Assembly (NCBI RefSeq): GCF_023375975.1
Contig: NC_064423.1
Coordinates: 9,268,001 to 9,332,000, forward strand
DNA length: 64,000 nucleotides
Reading direction: 5' to 3'
From: Astyanax mexicanus
Lineage: Eukaryota > Chordata > Actinopteri > Characiformes > Acestrorhamphidae
Shown here: in pieces, positions 48,401 to 59,605 of the stretch
Position numbering within the stretch: the stretch's first letter is position 1
Layout of the letters: every line of letters begins with the position of its first letter
Position numbers and translations under genes: made by a program
The notes under the pieces: model-generated
The model's database searches: none
Told to the model about the DNA's origin: nothing
What the model saw: the letters and a program-made list of their open reading frames with translations, nothing else

Positions 48401-51400
48401 TGCTATAACATGTAATATCGGCACTGCTGTGTTGATTTATGGCACAACAGTGCAACAGTGCCAATATTACATGTTATAGCACTCCCTCTAGTGTGTTATT
48501 GCTTGAGTTTAGGGAATTTTACTTTTAACATTTCCATAATGCTAGTATTCATTATGGAAACTAGCTAGTTGTTATGGGAGAAATATTGTAATAATATTGT
48601 GATGCAAATCATTATTACATAACATGTTTTTGGAATGTTGCTGGAATATTATTTCTGTAAGAAACTAACCTTCCTGAAACCTTTTCAAAACGTTGCTAAA
48701 CTTTCTTATAATGTTCGCTGTTAGCTGGGAAGCATGCCGTTACTGGACTCTAGGGTTCTTTGGAGTAAGTCTGGGTTTGGCAGTTGCCAGGAAACGGTAC
48801 TTGTCTGATTAGATTGTCTTAAGTGTAAAGTTTGGTAGAGGTAGGATTATGGTGTGTGGTTGTTTCTCAGAAGTCGGCTATTTAATTGTAGTTAAAGTAA
48901 CTCTTAATGCTTTAGCATACTAAGAGATTTTAGACTTTGCAGGAACAGTTTAGGGACGGCCCTTCCATGTTCCTGTATGACTGCACACCAGTGCACAAAG
49001 TAAAGTCTAGAAAGATATGGATAAGCAAGTCCACCATCAATGTCTAATTTCACAAACATGAAAGCGTTTCTGAAAGAGTGGTAAAAAATGACCATACACA
49101 CTCCTAAACCTTGTGGAAAGGAGAATTAAACTCATATTAAAAAGAAGAAGAATAGAACCTTAAGAATATGATGTCACTCAAATGCATATGTATGAAAAGG
49201 CAGATGAGCTGAATTGCAGTTTGCTGAAGAAAAGTTTCTCCAGCAGTAGTTAAAGGAAATGATTCTGTCAAGAAAAACATTTGTGTGGCTAAAAATAGGG
49301 CTGTATAATTAGTCACAAATTCATTTTGACATTTAATGAAAACTGACATTAAAACTACGACTTTGGGGCAATGGTGGCTCAGCTGTTAGATCATCGGGTT
49401 ACTGATGACATTCTTTTTTTTAAATAATTTTATTTCATTTTTTTTTCCATTTTCTCCCCAATTTACACGGCCAATTAACCAACCCACTCGTTAGAACTCC
49501 CCCTATCACCAGTAATGCCCCAACACCAGCAGGGTGAAGACTAACACATGCCTCCCCTGATACATGTGAAGTCAGCCACCGCTTTTTTTCGAGCTGCTGC
49601 TGATGCTCGGTTCCGGTACATCATCTCACAGACGCCCTATGCTGCGAAGATCACCCTAGTAGTGATGTGGGGAGAGAGCGCCATCTACCCACCCGGCCAT
49701 CTACCCACCCGGAGAGAGCAGGGAAAATTTTGCTCCCTCTGAGCGCCGGCAGCTTGATGGCGGAGCTGCATGAGCGGGGGTTCGAACCTGCGACCTCCTG
49801 CTCATAGTGGCAGCGCTTTAGAACACTGGACCACTCGGCGCCGGTGACAGGTTTGTGGGTTTGTGGGATACCTGGGTTTGCCAAGCTGCCACTGTTGGAC
49901 CCTTGAGCAATGCATGTGTTTGTTCACTACTGTGTGTGTGTATTCATTACCCAAAGGGGTTAAAGGTGGTCGTTTTATTCCATCTGTGTGTTTAGCACAA
50001 ATGTGATGACTATGCAGTGACAGATCTAGGATTTTTTTAAAGCTGTGCTGAAATTCAGCACCGTTAATTGTTGCTGGCTTATTAAAAATCATAATCAATA
50101 GAAATCAAGGAAACACTGCTTTAACAGAAAATTTAAGTTACAAACTTCAAAAACATTCAAAATTATTGACTAACTTTTACTATAGACACGGCCCAGAGAA
50201 TTTTCCCAGTGATTCTAGATCAATAAAACATTTTATTTTAAAATGCCATTTATTGTAATAACAAGTAGCTTCTGTTAATTACATCAAACAATTTAACCGC
50301 AGCTACAAACATATATGGGTCTCAGCAGGGGCTGATGGAACTTCTTAACATGAAAATCCTTTAATTAAATGTGGAAATTGTGGGAAAATGTGATATTGTT
50401 AACAGACGTTCATTAAATTATCTATTTATTAAGTGCATGACACTGTCGTGTATTTTATGTTGTGTTGTCCACCACAGGATCCAGACGGCAGAGTGAGCCC
50501 GGTGAGTTTGAGTTTTCAGAAGAAGACAGGGCCCACATGCCCCACACCATGACTGAAGAACAGAGGGAGTTCCTTAAGTGGTTCTACCGCACTGAAGACT
50601 GTAAGTGTGCCTAATGTTCTTTATAATATTTTCAACAAATATATACAAAGTTTCAGATACAACTACCTGTATATAAAGTGTAATCATTAAGGGCCACAAT
50701 CATTGAGGGGCCACAGCATGGCAACACGTCTATCTACGTTTTAGGTTTTAAAGGTGCAGTAGAATACATTTATTTCATATTTAAGGTGTTATTTGAAATA
50801 TAAAGAGAAATTTTGTCAGTTTTCTTTAAGGAAAATTCTCAGGCAAAACAACCACACTGTTGTGTGGCCTTAATAAAACATACAGATTTCCCTTTTATAG
50901 CATTGCTTAGACTGACCATATTTTTTGCACTATAAGGCACACTGGATTATAAGGTTCACTATGCAACACTAGTAAGGAACAGGGGCGTCGCCATGTTTTC
51001 CTTCTAATTCAGCCAGTGGCAAGACCTGTAAAGCTAAGCTAAATTAAGTAAACAAATCCGTAAGAAATGTCAAACGAGCGCTGGATGTTAATCTACACCG
51101 ATTTCTCTGCTGAAAACTGTTTATTTGGGTGAGTAAAGTGCTTCTGTTTATTTACTGTAAGCTTAGATTTCCAGATTTCCACTGAGGCTGGGTACAACAG
51201 CATTAGCATTAGCAGCTAACCACTAGGGCTACAATGCCACCTGACAGCGATACACTGAGGAACCTTAAGAGTTCAGGTAATCCAGGGCGATATTAGCTAG
51301 CAGTTCATCCTACGTAGCTTGTTTTAACACAGTAAACATTCATGCTATAGACCAATAATACTCAACTAGGGTGACCAGACGTCCTCTTTTTCCCGGACAT

Positions 51401-54400
51401 GTCCTACTTTTGAGACCTAAAAAAATGTCCGGGGGAATTTGAAAATCGTCCGGGATTTTGTTTGACTGCCTCAAAAATTAAACATGTACAGTGCATTGTG
51501 AGTAGAATTACCACACCGTTCCAATCCACTCCATTCCAGGTTTCTCTGTATCGTAAATTAGTCACGCCCTTCTCCTCAAACCTATCTACTTTGCATTGTG
51601 TCTGTGTGAAGAAGAAAGCGTGGTGTTGTCAGTCTACCCCCGAGTGTTTACAAGCGAAAGCGCATGTGTGTCCACCGGTTCTACACACTCTCTCTCTGCA
51701 TGGTCCATTCAGTGTTGAGCGCGTGTGATAAAGGAGAGGCAGTATGCAGAGCGGAGTATGGAGGTTATGTTGCTCTATTCAAGCAGCATGACCAAAAAAA
51801 TCAAATTGCAATATACACTATGCTGGACAGGAGCTGGTTATATACCTAGCTCACATGCATGTGATGTTTACTAATGCAGGACCAGTTTTTCAACCACCTT
51901 TACCACAAAAGACCAATAAAAAAAGCACCTATAACATACCACCAACATGGGTTGCAACAGGTTTGTTATCCTCGTTTCTGTAGTGAACAGGTTAGCTGTT
52001 GTGTTTAGCCTTAAAGTAAAACTTGGTTGTAAAATGGACTTGGTGTGTAATGAAACATAATAACGAGTACTAACATTTGTGAAATAGCCCGAGTCAATTC
52101 GCCCCGAGCTTCCTGAAATACAGCACTTTTAGCCGATGCTCCCATCAGGTTTACAAGGCTAGAGAAATCACTATATCTACAGGTTTATAGTTTCATACAG
52201 TTATAAAAATACAATTTTTATCCTAGGGATCATTTACAACACCTTATTCAACTCTAGTGCAAATTTGCAAGCAATATCCAAGACTTATATGAGGTTAAGA
52301 AGATAATATACTTAACTGTGCAGAGTCATTGACCTCCACAGACTGGGTTTGGCACTGCAGGTTTACAGTACAGTATGTAATCAGACATTATTGCAATGCG
52401 GCTTATCATTATAAGCATTGCAGTTGAAAGCACTGACCATTTATTGCCCTATGTAGTTTCTTTCCAATAAATAAGACAGTGTCTCATAAAACAATTACCC
52501 AGAGTTAGAATATACTGTAGAGTCAAATGAAAAAATTGTAACATAAAAAAAAAAATCTAAGTCAATGGTCCTTGAAATTTGAATACCTAGCGTTAAAATA
52601 GCTATAAAACCCTAGTGCTGACTCATAACCCAGGCCATAACATGCATTAGGCCAACAGTGACTAATAGGGGAAATAGTGGGGCTTAGCAGAGAGCATAAA
52701 AACAACCAAAAAAAAAAAAAGATTTTTTACTTATTTGGCTATAAAGCGCACCATATTGTATTTTATTGTCTATTTTCATACATGACATGACAATAGTAAG
52801 GAACAAGGATGTTGCCATGTTTCCCTTCTAATCCAGCAGGTCTCGTCTCACCGCTGGGGGCATCTAAAAAAAACTGTGATTCTTATTAAAAAAAAAAAAA
52901 AAGTGAGTTTTGTGAGTAAAGTGCTTCCATTTGCTTAGATTTCCAGTATTTTAGCATGATTAGCAGCAGCGCTAGCCAAAATTAGCTGCAGCGCTTAGCG
53001 CTAGTAAATGTCGCCCAACAGCGCTACCCTCAGGAGCCCTAACTGTTCCGGTAACTCTAGGCTCTTTTAGCTAGCGGTTCATCCAACGTAGTTTGTTTTA
53101 ACACAGTAAACACACAGGCTACAGTCTGATATACTTACCTCTGAATGGCAAAAGGACTAGCACTGCGGTTAGCGGCTAATGCTAATACTGCTCCATCCTT
53201 GGTGCTGCAGATACTTAACTGAAACTCCTTTATAACGCTATACTTGTGCAGACTGACTTTACTGCTCCTTAATACCTGACTGGTAAAATTCATACGTATT
53301 AAATTAAAGGATTTTAAGTGTGCCCTATAGTGCAAAAAATATGGTACAAAAATATTTGGATCCTAGGACCAAGATAGTGGAACGATCTTCAAATGTCTTT
53401 AAATGCTGACTTAAGACTAGTTCTTGTCTAGTTCTTTAACTAACAATTTTATTCCATGGGTCTAAACATTATCAGAGCTCGATGTATCTCTACAAACTAG
53501 CTTTAAACATTTTTGAAGTAAACAACAAAGGAAAGTCGCTCTGAATAAGGATGTCTGCTAAATACACTAAATGTAAATCTAAATGAAAATGTAAATAGTG
53601 TTTGAAAGTATTTATGTATGATTCAGTGTCAATTTATCACTTCAATGATATTTCAATTATATTTGCTGAGTAGCACCCACTAGCTTCCACAGTTAGCATT
53701 CCATTTGTAGGATGGTAAACACTGTTCAGTTTCTGTAAAGCTGCTTGGTGACAACTTCAGACAAACCAAGTTTCCCTGAAGCTGTGGGAGTCTCCCGCAT
53801 TTCGGTAGTGGCTCCCTGATGCCCGCGAGTCACATATAATCTCCCGGAATTCAGAAAGAGTGCCCCAAAGAGCACACAGGCGACAGACTTTTTTTTCTCA
53901 AATGCGTTTTGGAAGGAGAGAGAGAAAACAGAGAGGGTTCTGATTGGCCTGTTCTCTGCAAAGAGTCTGTGAGACAGCCAATCAGTTTTTAGTGTGGGCG
54001 GGCAGTGTTTTTCCCCCTCCCGGACGGGATTTGTTAAGTGAGTGAGAGAAAGCAGATCATGGCAGAGGCAATATTAATAATTATTGTAATATGATATGAA
54101 ATGTTTTTGATGTGCAATTTCTTGTGATATTGTTACTGTCAATTTTTGTCAAATAAAAAAAAAGCATAGGCAGGAAAGCAGAGGCAGGGTCTTCCAAAAA
54201 GAAAAAAGATAAAACTCATTTCATTTCACCTCTGAATACTCTAAATTTAATACAAAAAAAAACGTACTGAAATCAGCTTTTGCAACTTGGGATGTCTGCA
54301 ACTTTTGTTGTAAAAAGCGCTATATCAATAAATAATTAGTTAAAATAAGAAATGTCTGTTGTTTTTACAGCAACTCTGTGGGTGTTTTCCATGCTGGTCT

Positions 54401-56146
54401 TGTCATTCCTGGCTCTACTGCTGGGCTGTGTGCTCCTGGTCATGGGTGTAATGGGTAACAGGTCAGTGAGTAATTACATTAAACACACATTGATGAAAGT
54501 ACAGCCAGAGCAGGTGAAAAGGGGGTCCATCTTTTTACGCAGTACTTGGTGGGTGATTTTTAAGCATCTCAGGGTTTTTTATAATAAAAAGTAATTCAAA
54601 TAAAACTGTTATTCCATTCCCATTGAACTAATTGGAAAAATATAAGGGCAATGTTAAAGAGTTAACACACTTGATTAATTTAGAATGAGTAACGCGTTAT
54701 TAATTTTAATGCAAGTTAATTTCTTCAGGGAGGTTTGTTTGTGGTGAGAACATGACCTGGTCTTGATCAGACTCAGCTATGAAATATAATTCTTTATATT
54801 TGAGCTAAACATTTGATAAGGTGCAGTTTAATCTGTTATATTAGCCAGATAATATACTGCTAAGAACAAACACTGTCTCTGCTGCTCCATGCTGTTTACA
54901 CTAAAAGTGCAGTAAGTGCAGAATCCGCTGCTCATATCTGCGCTGCATGTCCTATTAAAAACACTAGTTTAAAGTGCAGCATTTCAGTGTTAAAGCAGCT
55001 TCACACTGCACAGATATACACGCTGGAACACAGAATCTTCTAACTATATATTTACTTTCTTGCTACCACACCGGACAGCTCTGACCAGTCAGAGCTTGCG
55101 TGGTTTATTAGTGCACATTTTGGTGCGCTTAAGTTTATGCATGTATAAAACCAAACCAATCAGAGGGAGAAACGCTCCAAATAAATAAACTCATCAACTG
55201 ATCCGGATCATAGAAACCAACTACAGGTGTGAAAATGCTCTTTTATACTCAGCAAATTAAGTTTTACTTCAGAAATCCTTACAACCAAGATGAGATGTTT
55301 ATAAAGTAAAAAAAGTTTTCTCTATCTAATTTATCATGCATTCTTTATTCCAGCGTCTCACAGTGGCTTTATTTCCCCTCAAACTGTACAAGTACAAGTA
55401 TTTTAATTGACACCACGAATATAAATATAATTGCATTTTACATTTCTTACATTCATTCAAATATTTACATTCAAATATCCACTATATAAAATTAGGTCTT
55501 AAGAAGCACAAGTGCGATTAATTGCAGTTATCAATTTGATGACAATTTTTAATCGATTGACACCACAAAAAATACATATTACATAATACATAAAATTGTA
55601 CACACCGACCTCAGCTGACACACAAAAAATGTTCCTAATATAATGTTCCTTTGTAAACACTCTTGTTGATGATCTTGCTTCTCATGCTGGTCAACCAGCT
55701 TAGTAATGCTGGTCAACAAGTATGGTCAATCTCTGTCATACTTGTGGTCTAGCTTGGTGGCCTGACATGGTCAAAAAAGGAAATTTAATTTGGTCACTTA
55801 CTGAGTTGTGATGGCGGTCACTCATTTTTCTGACCTTCCTTGTCATCCTTTCTGCAGAAATAGGAGGAATATAGCCAAATACAAGGCTTCCGCTTCTGCA
55901 GTATCCACTCCAATGAAAGTGGAGATGGAGGAGCTTCAGATCATCACTCACACCAAGGACGAAAACCACTCATACACTGCACCGATGCAGGACAGTCACC
56001 TGGAGAACAACGAGTCAACAGGGGGTGCTAATGAGACAGAGGCCCTGAAGCCTGGGGAGATTATTGTCTCCTGGAAGGATGGAAATGTCTCTAATCTGTA
56101 CCCTGAATCTCTGGAGGACAGAGTGGATGAGAACGTACAGCAGTGA
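45404..56146 (+). CDS. slc51b: slc51b-like gene: signal peptide + CysR/ricin-B lectin domain + OST-beta transporter subunit
   Basis: Five exons, 45404-45461, 47192-47563, 50478-50600, 54371-54461 and 55858-56146, have GT/AG borders and compatible phases and join in frame to 933 bases, or 310 residues. Residues 1-23 are a signal peptide (MAQLQEMLQLWMALCLMWQ). Residues 24-142 are a ricin-B/CysR domain with Cys at 34, 49, 74, 88, 98 and 139, QQW at 56-58 and a possible N-glycan site at Asn107. Residues 143-187 form an acidic linker ending in EFLKWFYRTED, which matches the WFFRVEDAS segment before the OST-beta span. The span is 188-212, followed by basic RNRRN (stop-transfer) and a cytosolic tail with a distal GEIIVSWKDGNVSNLYPE that parallels the end of human OST-beta. 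OST-beta pairs with OST-alpha (SLC51A) to export bile acids and steroids at basolateral membranes. The domain fusion is inferred from splicing in DNA. The gene points tail-to-tail at rasl12. Confidence 0.85.
45588..46644 (+). mobile_element. decayed Tc1/mariner-type element in slc51b intron 1
   Basis: Inverted termini AGTGGTATGAAAAAAGTTT and TTTTCATACCACTG with TA on both sides. The interior holds traces of a transposase gene (e.g. WNDHLSP near 46240) broken by stops. Confidence 0.85.
46930..47071 (-). repeat. right arm of a fold-back repeat in slc51b intron 1
   Basis: The reverse complement of this arm matches 45544-45587 joined to 46645-46720. It is the undisturbed copy and ends 120 bases before the lectin exon. 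Confidence 0.8.
47192..47563 (+). CDS. slc51b: slc51b-like exon 2 (entire CysR lectin domain)
   Basis: The acceptor is GATGTAG and the donor GTAAGT. One symmetric phase 1-1 exon codes the whole domain, residues 20-144. Family marks include LNVGTHRCLSG, VECDGG, LQWQCTNHRL and the closing RWKSLDEGDICQEK, which resembles the C-terminal end of the CysR domain in mannose receptor, PLA2R and Endo180. The open frame extends 126 bases 5' into the intron, but that part is intronic. Confidence 0.88.
47937..48731. mobile_element. non-autonomous element (CCCAGCAAAC...GTTAGCTGGG) with a nested palindromic element
   Basis: The left end CCCAGCAAACGTTTTTT and right end ATGTTCGCTGTTAGCTGGG are inverted. The middle (about 48105-48480) is a piece of the palindromic family at 43990. 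In slc51b intron 2. Confidence 0.6.
49364..49990 (+). mobile_element. second-family tRNA-like SINE, split by another SINE
   Basis: The left piece GGCAATGGTGGCTCAGCTG...ACTGATGACA (to 49410) and right piece from 49845 (GGGTTTGCCAAGCTGCCAC, CCCTTGAGCAA) make one SINE when the insert is skipped. Confidence 0.65.
49411..49842 (-). mobile_element. tRNA-derived SINE nested in another SINE
   Basis: On the minus strand the head has GGCGCCGAGTGGTCCAGTG and a B box GGTTCGAACCC; the tail lies at the left. TGACA flanks both sides. It is the same family as 11184. Confidence 0.85.
50478..50600 (+). CDS. slc51b: slc51b-like exon 3 (linker and OST-beta juxtamembrane segment)
   Basis: The acceptor is CCACCACAG and the donor GTAAGT; phase 1 in, phase 1 out. 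It codes residues 144-185. It is acidic (EFEFSEEDR) and ends TEEQREFLKWFYRTED, the OST-beta signature before the span. Confidence 0.85.
50917..51366 (+). repeat. 'CACTATAAGG'-family repeat, left part
   Basis: Starts CCATATTTTTTGCACTATAA, then matches 52735-53343 through GTTTTAACACAGTAAAC. It stops exactly where a hAT terminus begins. Confidence 0.7.
51367..51950 (+). mobile_element. hAT-type element, left end; right end not found
   Basis: Starts TAGGGTGACCAGACGTCCTC, sharing its terminus with 34829 and 59155. The right limit given is nominal. Confidence 0.5.
52735..53343 (+). repeat. 'CACTATAAGG'-family repeat, nearly full copy
   Basis: Ends CCCTATAGTGCAAAAAATAT, the inverse of the left end at 50917. 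The interior has GAGTAAAGTGCTT and several GCTAGC/TTAGCGGCTAATGC blocks. Confidence 0.7.
53785..54080. repeat. probable dispersed DNA-element fragment
   Basis: GGGAGTCTCCCGCATTTCGG and ATCTCCCGGAATTC resemble a common fish non-autonomous element. The ends are not clear. In slc51b intron 3. Confidence 0.35.
54371..54461 (+). CDS. slc51b: slc51b-like exon 4 (transmembrane span)
   Basis: The acceptor is GTTTTTACAG and the donor GTCAGT. It codes residues 185-215: STLWVFSMLVLSFLALLL and onward, a single hydrophobic span of about 25 residues rich in L and V that ends at GNR. Confidence 0.85.
54650..55564. mobile_element. hAT-like element, uninterrupted relative of 38430-39367
   Basis: Left region has GAGTAACGCGTTATTAATTT; right end TTTTAATCGATTGACACCAC matches the terminus family seen at 11772. 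In slc51b intron 4. Confidence 0.65.
55685..55790. repeat. (GCTGGTCAACCAGC)-type repeat
   Basis: CTGGTCAACCAGCTTAGTAA and GCTGGTCAACAAGTATGGTC are typical of a short fish repeat. It ends 70 bases before slc51b exon 5. Confidence 0.5.
55858..56146 (+). CDS. slc51b: slc51b-like exon 5 (cytosolic tail, stop)
   Basis: The acceptor is CTTTCTGCAG. It codes residues 215-310, starting with a basic RNRRNIAKYK stop-transfer segment, then a polar tail with MEELQIITHTKDENHSY and ending in NVQQ with TGA. The tail is longer than in mammalian OST-beta. Confidence 0.88.
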
Positions 56147-56282
56147 TACATGGACCAAATATTCTAACTTTAATATATACACCAATCAGCTTTAGCATTA
56201 AAACAACCTGCCTAATACTGTGTACATTTTAATTTGGAGGGTAAACATAAAGCCGTGTTTTCAAAAGCTATAAATGACATAC

Positions 56283-56838
56283 AAGGGTTGGACAATGAAA
56301 CTGAAACACCTGGTTTTAGACCACAATAATTTATTGTCCCGACGGACAGTTCTGGTGGAAACAGGAGAGTTGAGGTGCACATTGAATTCTGCCATGATTT
56401 GGGCAGCCGTGGTTTTATGTTTTTTGGATACAATCTGGGTCAGCACCCGAACATCCTTTTAGACAGCTTCCTCATACAGCGTCCACAGTTAATCCTGTTG
56501 GATGTGGTTGGTCCTTCTTGGTGATATGCTGACATTACCCTGGATACCGTGGCTCTTGATGCATCACAAAGACTTGCTGTCTTGGTCACAGATGCGCCAG
56601 CAAGACGCGCACCAACAATTTGTCCTCTTTTTAATACTGGTATGTCACACATATTGTTGTGTGCATTGCAATATTTTGAGCAAAACCGTGCTCTTACCCT
56701 GCTAATTGAACCTTCACACTCTGCTCTTACTGGTGCAATGTGCAATTAATGAAGATTGGCCACCAGGCTGCTCCAATCTAGCCATGAAACCTCCCACACT
56801 ACAACGACAGGTGTTTCAGTTTCATTGTCCAACCCCTC
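56283..56838 (-). mobile_element. non-autonomous Tc1-like element with a transposase N-terminus
   Basis: Inverted ends GGTTGGACAATGAAACTGAA and TTCAGTTTCATTGTCCAACC. The minus strand codes a helix-turn-helix piece, KRGQIVGARLAGASVTKTAS then DASRATVSRVMSAY, without the catalytic domain. It lies 137 bases past the slc51b stop, so it may be in the 3' UTR. Confidence 0.8.
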
Positions 56839-57772
56839 ACATTCTGTTTCATTTCTGGAATATATAGTCATGATCCTGATGTGGAGGGATGGAAATTGTA
56901 AGACTGTAAGGCTCTATTTTAGTGATCTGTTGGTGAGCCATCAACCATGAACCACACAGCTTGATTTAATACTTAATAATAATACTTATATTTCTGCGCT
57001 GAACCAGTGAGAGTGCGGTACGCAGCAGAGTGAGTTTATACTTGAGTTTAAACCGCAAAGGCAGGAATGTGAGGCTCTGCAGACCAATCACACCTGCAGC
57101 TTTCTTTCACGCGACGCATAGTCACATTTCTCATACAACGTAGGATACAGAGTAGAATCTTCATCTACATGCAGGGTATGCAGAGGCTACGATGTAGTTT
57201 TGATGCAGAAGAATAAATTCACCATGTCAGTGTGTCTTTGCAATCTTAACAATGGGAAAAGTACACCTTAGGCAGCTTGAAATGCACAGAAGGCATGGAC
57301 TAATTCTCTTAATTAATCATGGGGTCTTTTAGGTGTAATGGGAAATAAACCAGTGTGTTACTTTCCATTCCCTTTAAGAGCCAAGAGAGCTCTGACTTTG
57401 GCGCATTGCTATTTCAGGGGCACAGCTATTTGCATGTGTCACTCTGTTTATTGTTGATGTAAAAGTTTGCATAACTGCCAACAGGCACACACCATGGGTT
57501 TGTGCACTGCTGCCTGTCTGTGTGTAGATAACAAGTGAGGGTGTACATGTTCTGGGGACTCATCTATTGACAATTCACTGCCAAGGTAGCAATGAACGTC
57601 TGACTGTTGACGTCTGCCTAGGTTAATTTCTGCCTCAGTCAGTGGAGCACCTGTGCTAGCGGTACACCAGAATTTAGCCAAACACATCTCAATTCTACAC
57701 CACTACACCCATATATGTATTAAAATACCTATATTAAAATACATATATTAAAATACCTTTAATATTCACAAG

Positions 57773-57819
57773 GTCCAAGGGTGGCGCCTTGTGCAGGGTG
57801 GAAGATAGCACCCTTGGAC
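57773..57819. repeat. 11-bp perfect stem-loop
   Basis: GTCCAAGGGTG (57773-57783) and its exact inverse CACCCTTGGAC (57809-57819), with a 25-base loop. Confidence 0.6.
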
Positions 57820-58589
57820 TGACATACATATTGGCGTCTCAGCAAAACTGCTAATATACACTACTCTGTTTGTTTGGAACACACATTCTTTTTGTTTTAT
57901 ACACAATAATAATTTATACAATGATTGAAACATGTTAAACTACACATAATGCTAAATTTTTACTTGTTTTACTCAATATTTTAAGTATTTTGGAAATGAC
58001 AAAATGTATTAAATTATGGTGAGTTTATGTTTTTCCAAGCTTTTCTGCCTTGATGTTTGATACTTTTTACTATTTGTTAATACTTACTGACTACCTTATA
58101 TTTATTTTTTTAGTTGTACAGTTGTCAGTCATTTCAGCGTCATATAGGCAGTTATATAGTTTCATAATTCCTTATTGATTATTTGAAACTTGCATTTTAG
58201 CATAATTTTATATTTTTTTCTGGAAATAACCGTTTTAAATTATTCGAAACATTGATTTTAAACTTCTGAACAACGACGTAGCAATTTTGTGTGTGAAATG
58301 GGCAAATTAACATGACCTGATTTTCCTGTGATAACAGAAGGGATCTGACTTTTATTCAGTTGCATTTAGCTCGTTCAATTTTCACAGCAAAAATTGGCAA
58401 TGTGATGTGATGTTCTAGATCAGAGGTCACAAAGGTTGATTCAAAGAGTGGGCTGGAAAGTTACCCTAGCATTAGGCTGTGGAGCAGAGGAACTGTGATA
58501 AAGTTTCACCAAATACTTTTGGGATAAGTTCAAGTGGTGGACACATTTATCTAACATCAGTACCTGTCCTTACTAATAATGTTCTTTTG

Positions 58590-59154
58590 GAACCCTCCCA
58601 GGAGTGGCCGGCCGACCGAAATTACTCCAAAAGGACATGAACAACTCATCCAGGAGGTCACAAAAGAACCCAGAACAATATTTAAAGAACTGCAGGTCTC
58701 ACTCACCTCAGTTAGAGTCAGTGTTAATGATTTAATAATAAGAAAGAGACTGGGTGAAAAAGGTCTCCATGGGAGAGTTCCAAGGCAAAAAAACACTGCT
58801 GACCTAAAAGAACACAACGGCCATTTCACATTTACCAAAAAAAATCTTGATTATCCCCAGGACTTATATTAAGGCTAAATATTCTTTGTACCGACGTGAC
58901 AAAGGTGGAACTTTTTGGAAGGTGTGTGTCCTGTTACATCTGGCGTAAAACTAACACATATTTAAAAAAAAGAACATCATACTGAATGTAAAACATGGTG
59001 GTGGTAGTGTGATGATCTGGGGCTGCTTTGCTGCTTCAGGGTCTGGACAACTTGCTGTAATAGATGGAACCAGGATTTCTGCTGTTTATCTGCAGAAGAA
59101 TGTGCGGCCATCTGTTTGTGACCTCAGGTTTGCTCAGGTGTACTTGGGTTCTGC
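58590..59154 (+). pseudogene. Tc1-like transposase remnant
   Basis: Plus-strand pieces: RSGRPTEITPKGHEQLIQEV, VTKEPRTIFKELQVSL and, after an internal deletion and stops, GGGSVMIWGCFAASGSGQLA and VRPSVCDL. These cover the DNA-binding part and the start of the DDE domain. The sequence is cut at 59154 by a hAT terminus. Confidence 0.8.
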
Positions 59155-59310
59155 TAGGGTGACCAAACGTTCCGTATTTCCCGGGACATGTCCGTATTTC
59201 AATGAACATAAAGTTGACAATTTTTCAATAATGTGTGTATTTAAGCAAAAAAATACTTTTAATATGGCACATTGTTCTGCTCAGAAGAAGGAGGGCGAGT
59301 AGGCTTCAAA
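59155..59310 (+). mobile_element. hAT-type terminus TAGGGTGACCAAACG
   Basis: Shares the first 11 bases with the elements at 34829 and 51367. The other end was not found; the right limit is nominal. Confidence 0.45.
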
Positions 59311-59605
59311 CACACAATACAGTTTTACTGCTGTTTTAGTTGTTCACACGGTTTAATTAAGGGATACAAATACATCTGTAACTTCTATATCAAATTGAGT
59401 CAAAACTGCTTTCGGTTTATATAAAAATATATATGCAATATGCTGTTGTTAGTCAGTCCGCTGTTTACCTTATCTGATTTGAACTCAATCAGAGCTGCTC
59501 TTAAATGTATAAAAATATTTTGATCCGTGATTCTTCCTTAAAACTGAGTTTCTAAGGAGATCCCATTGACGCGAACTGTCCTCTATGTTCTGTTTAAACA
59601 CAATA

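Noticed and set aside
54352..54594. 80-codon single-exon membrane protein
   Set aside because: It is slc51b exon 4 read through its donor into the intron; the tail after GNR is intronic.
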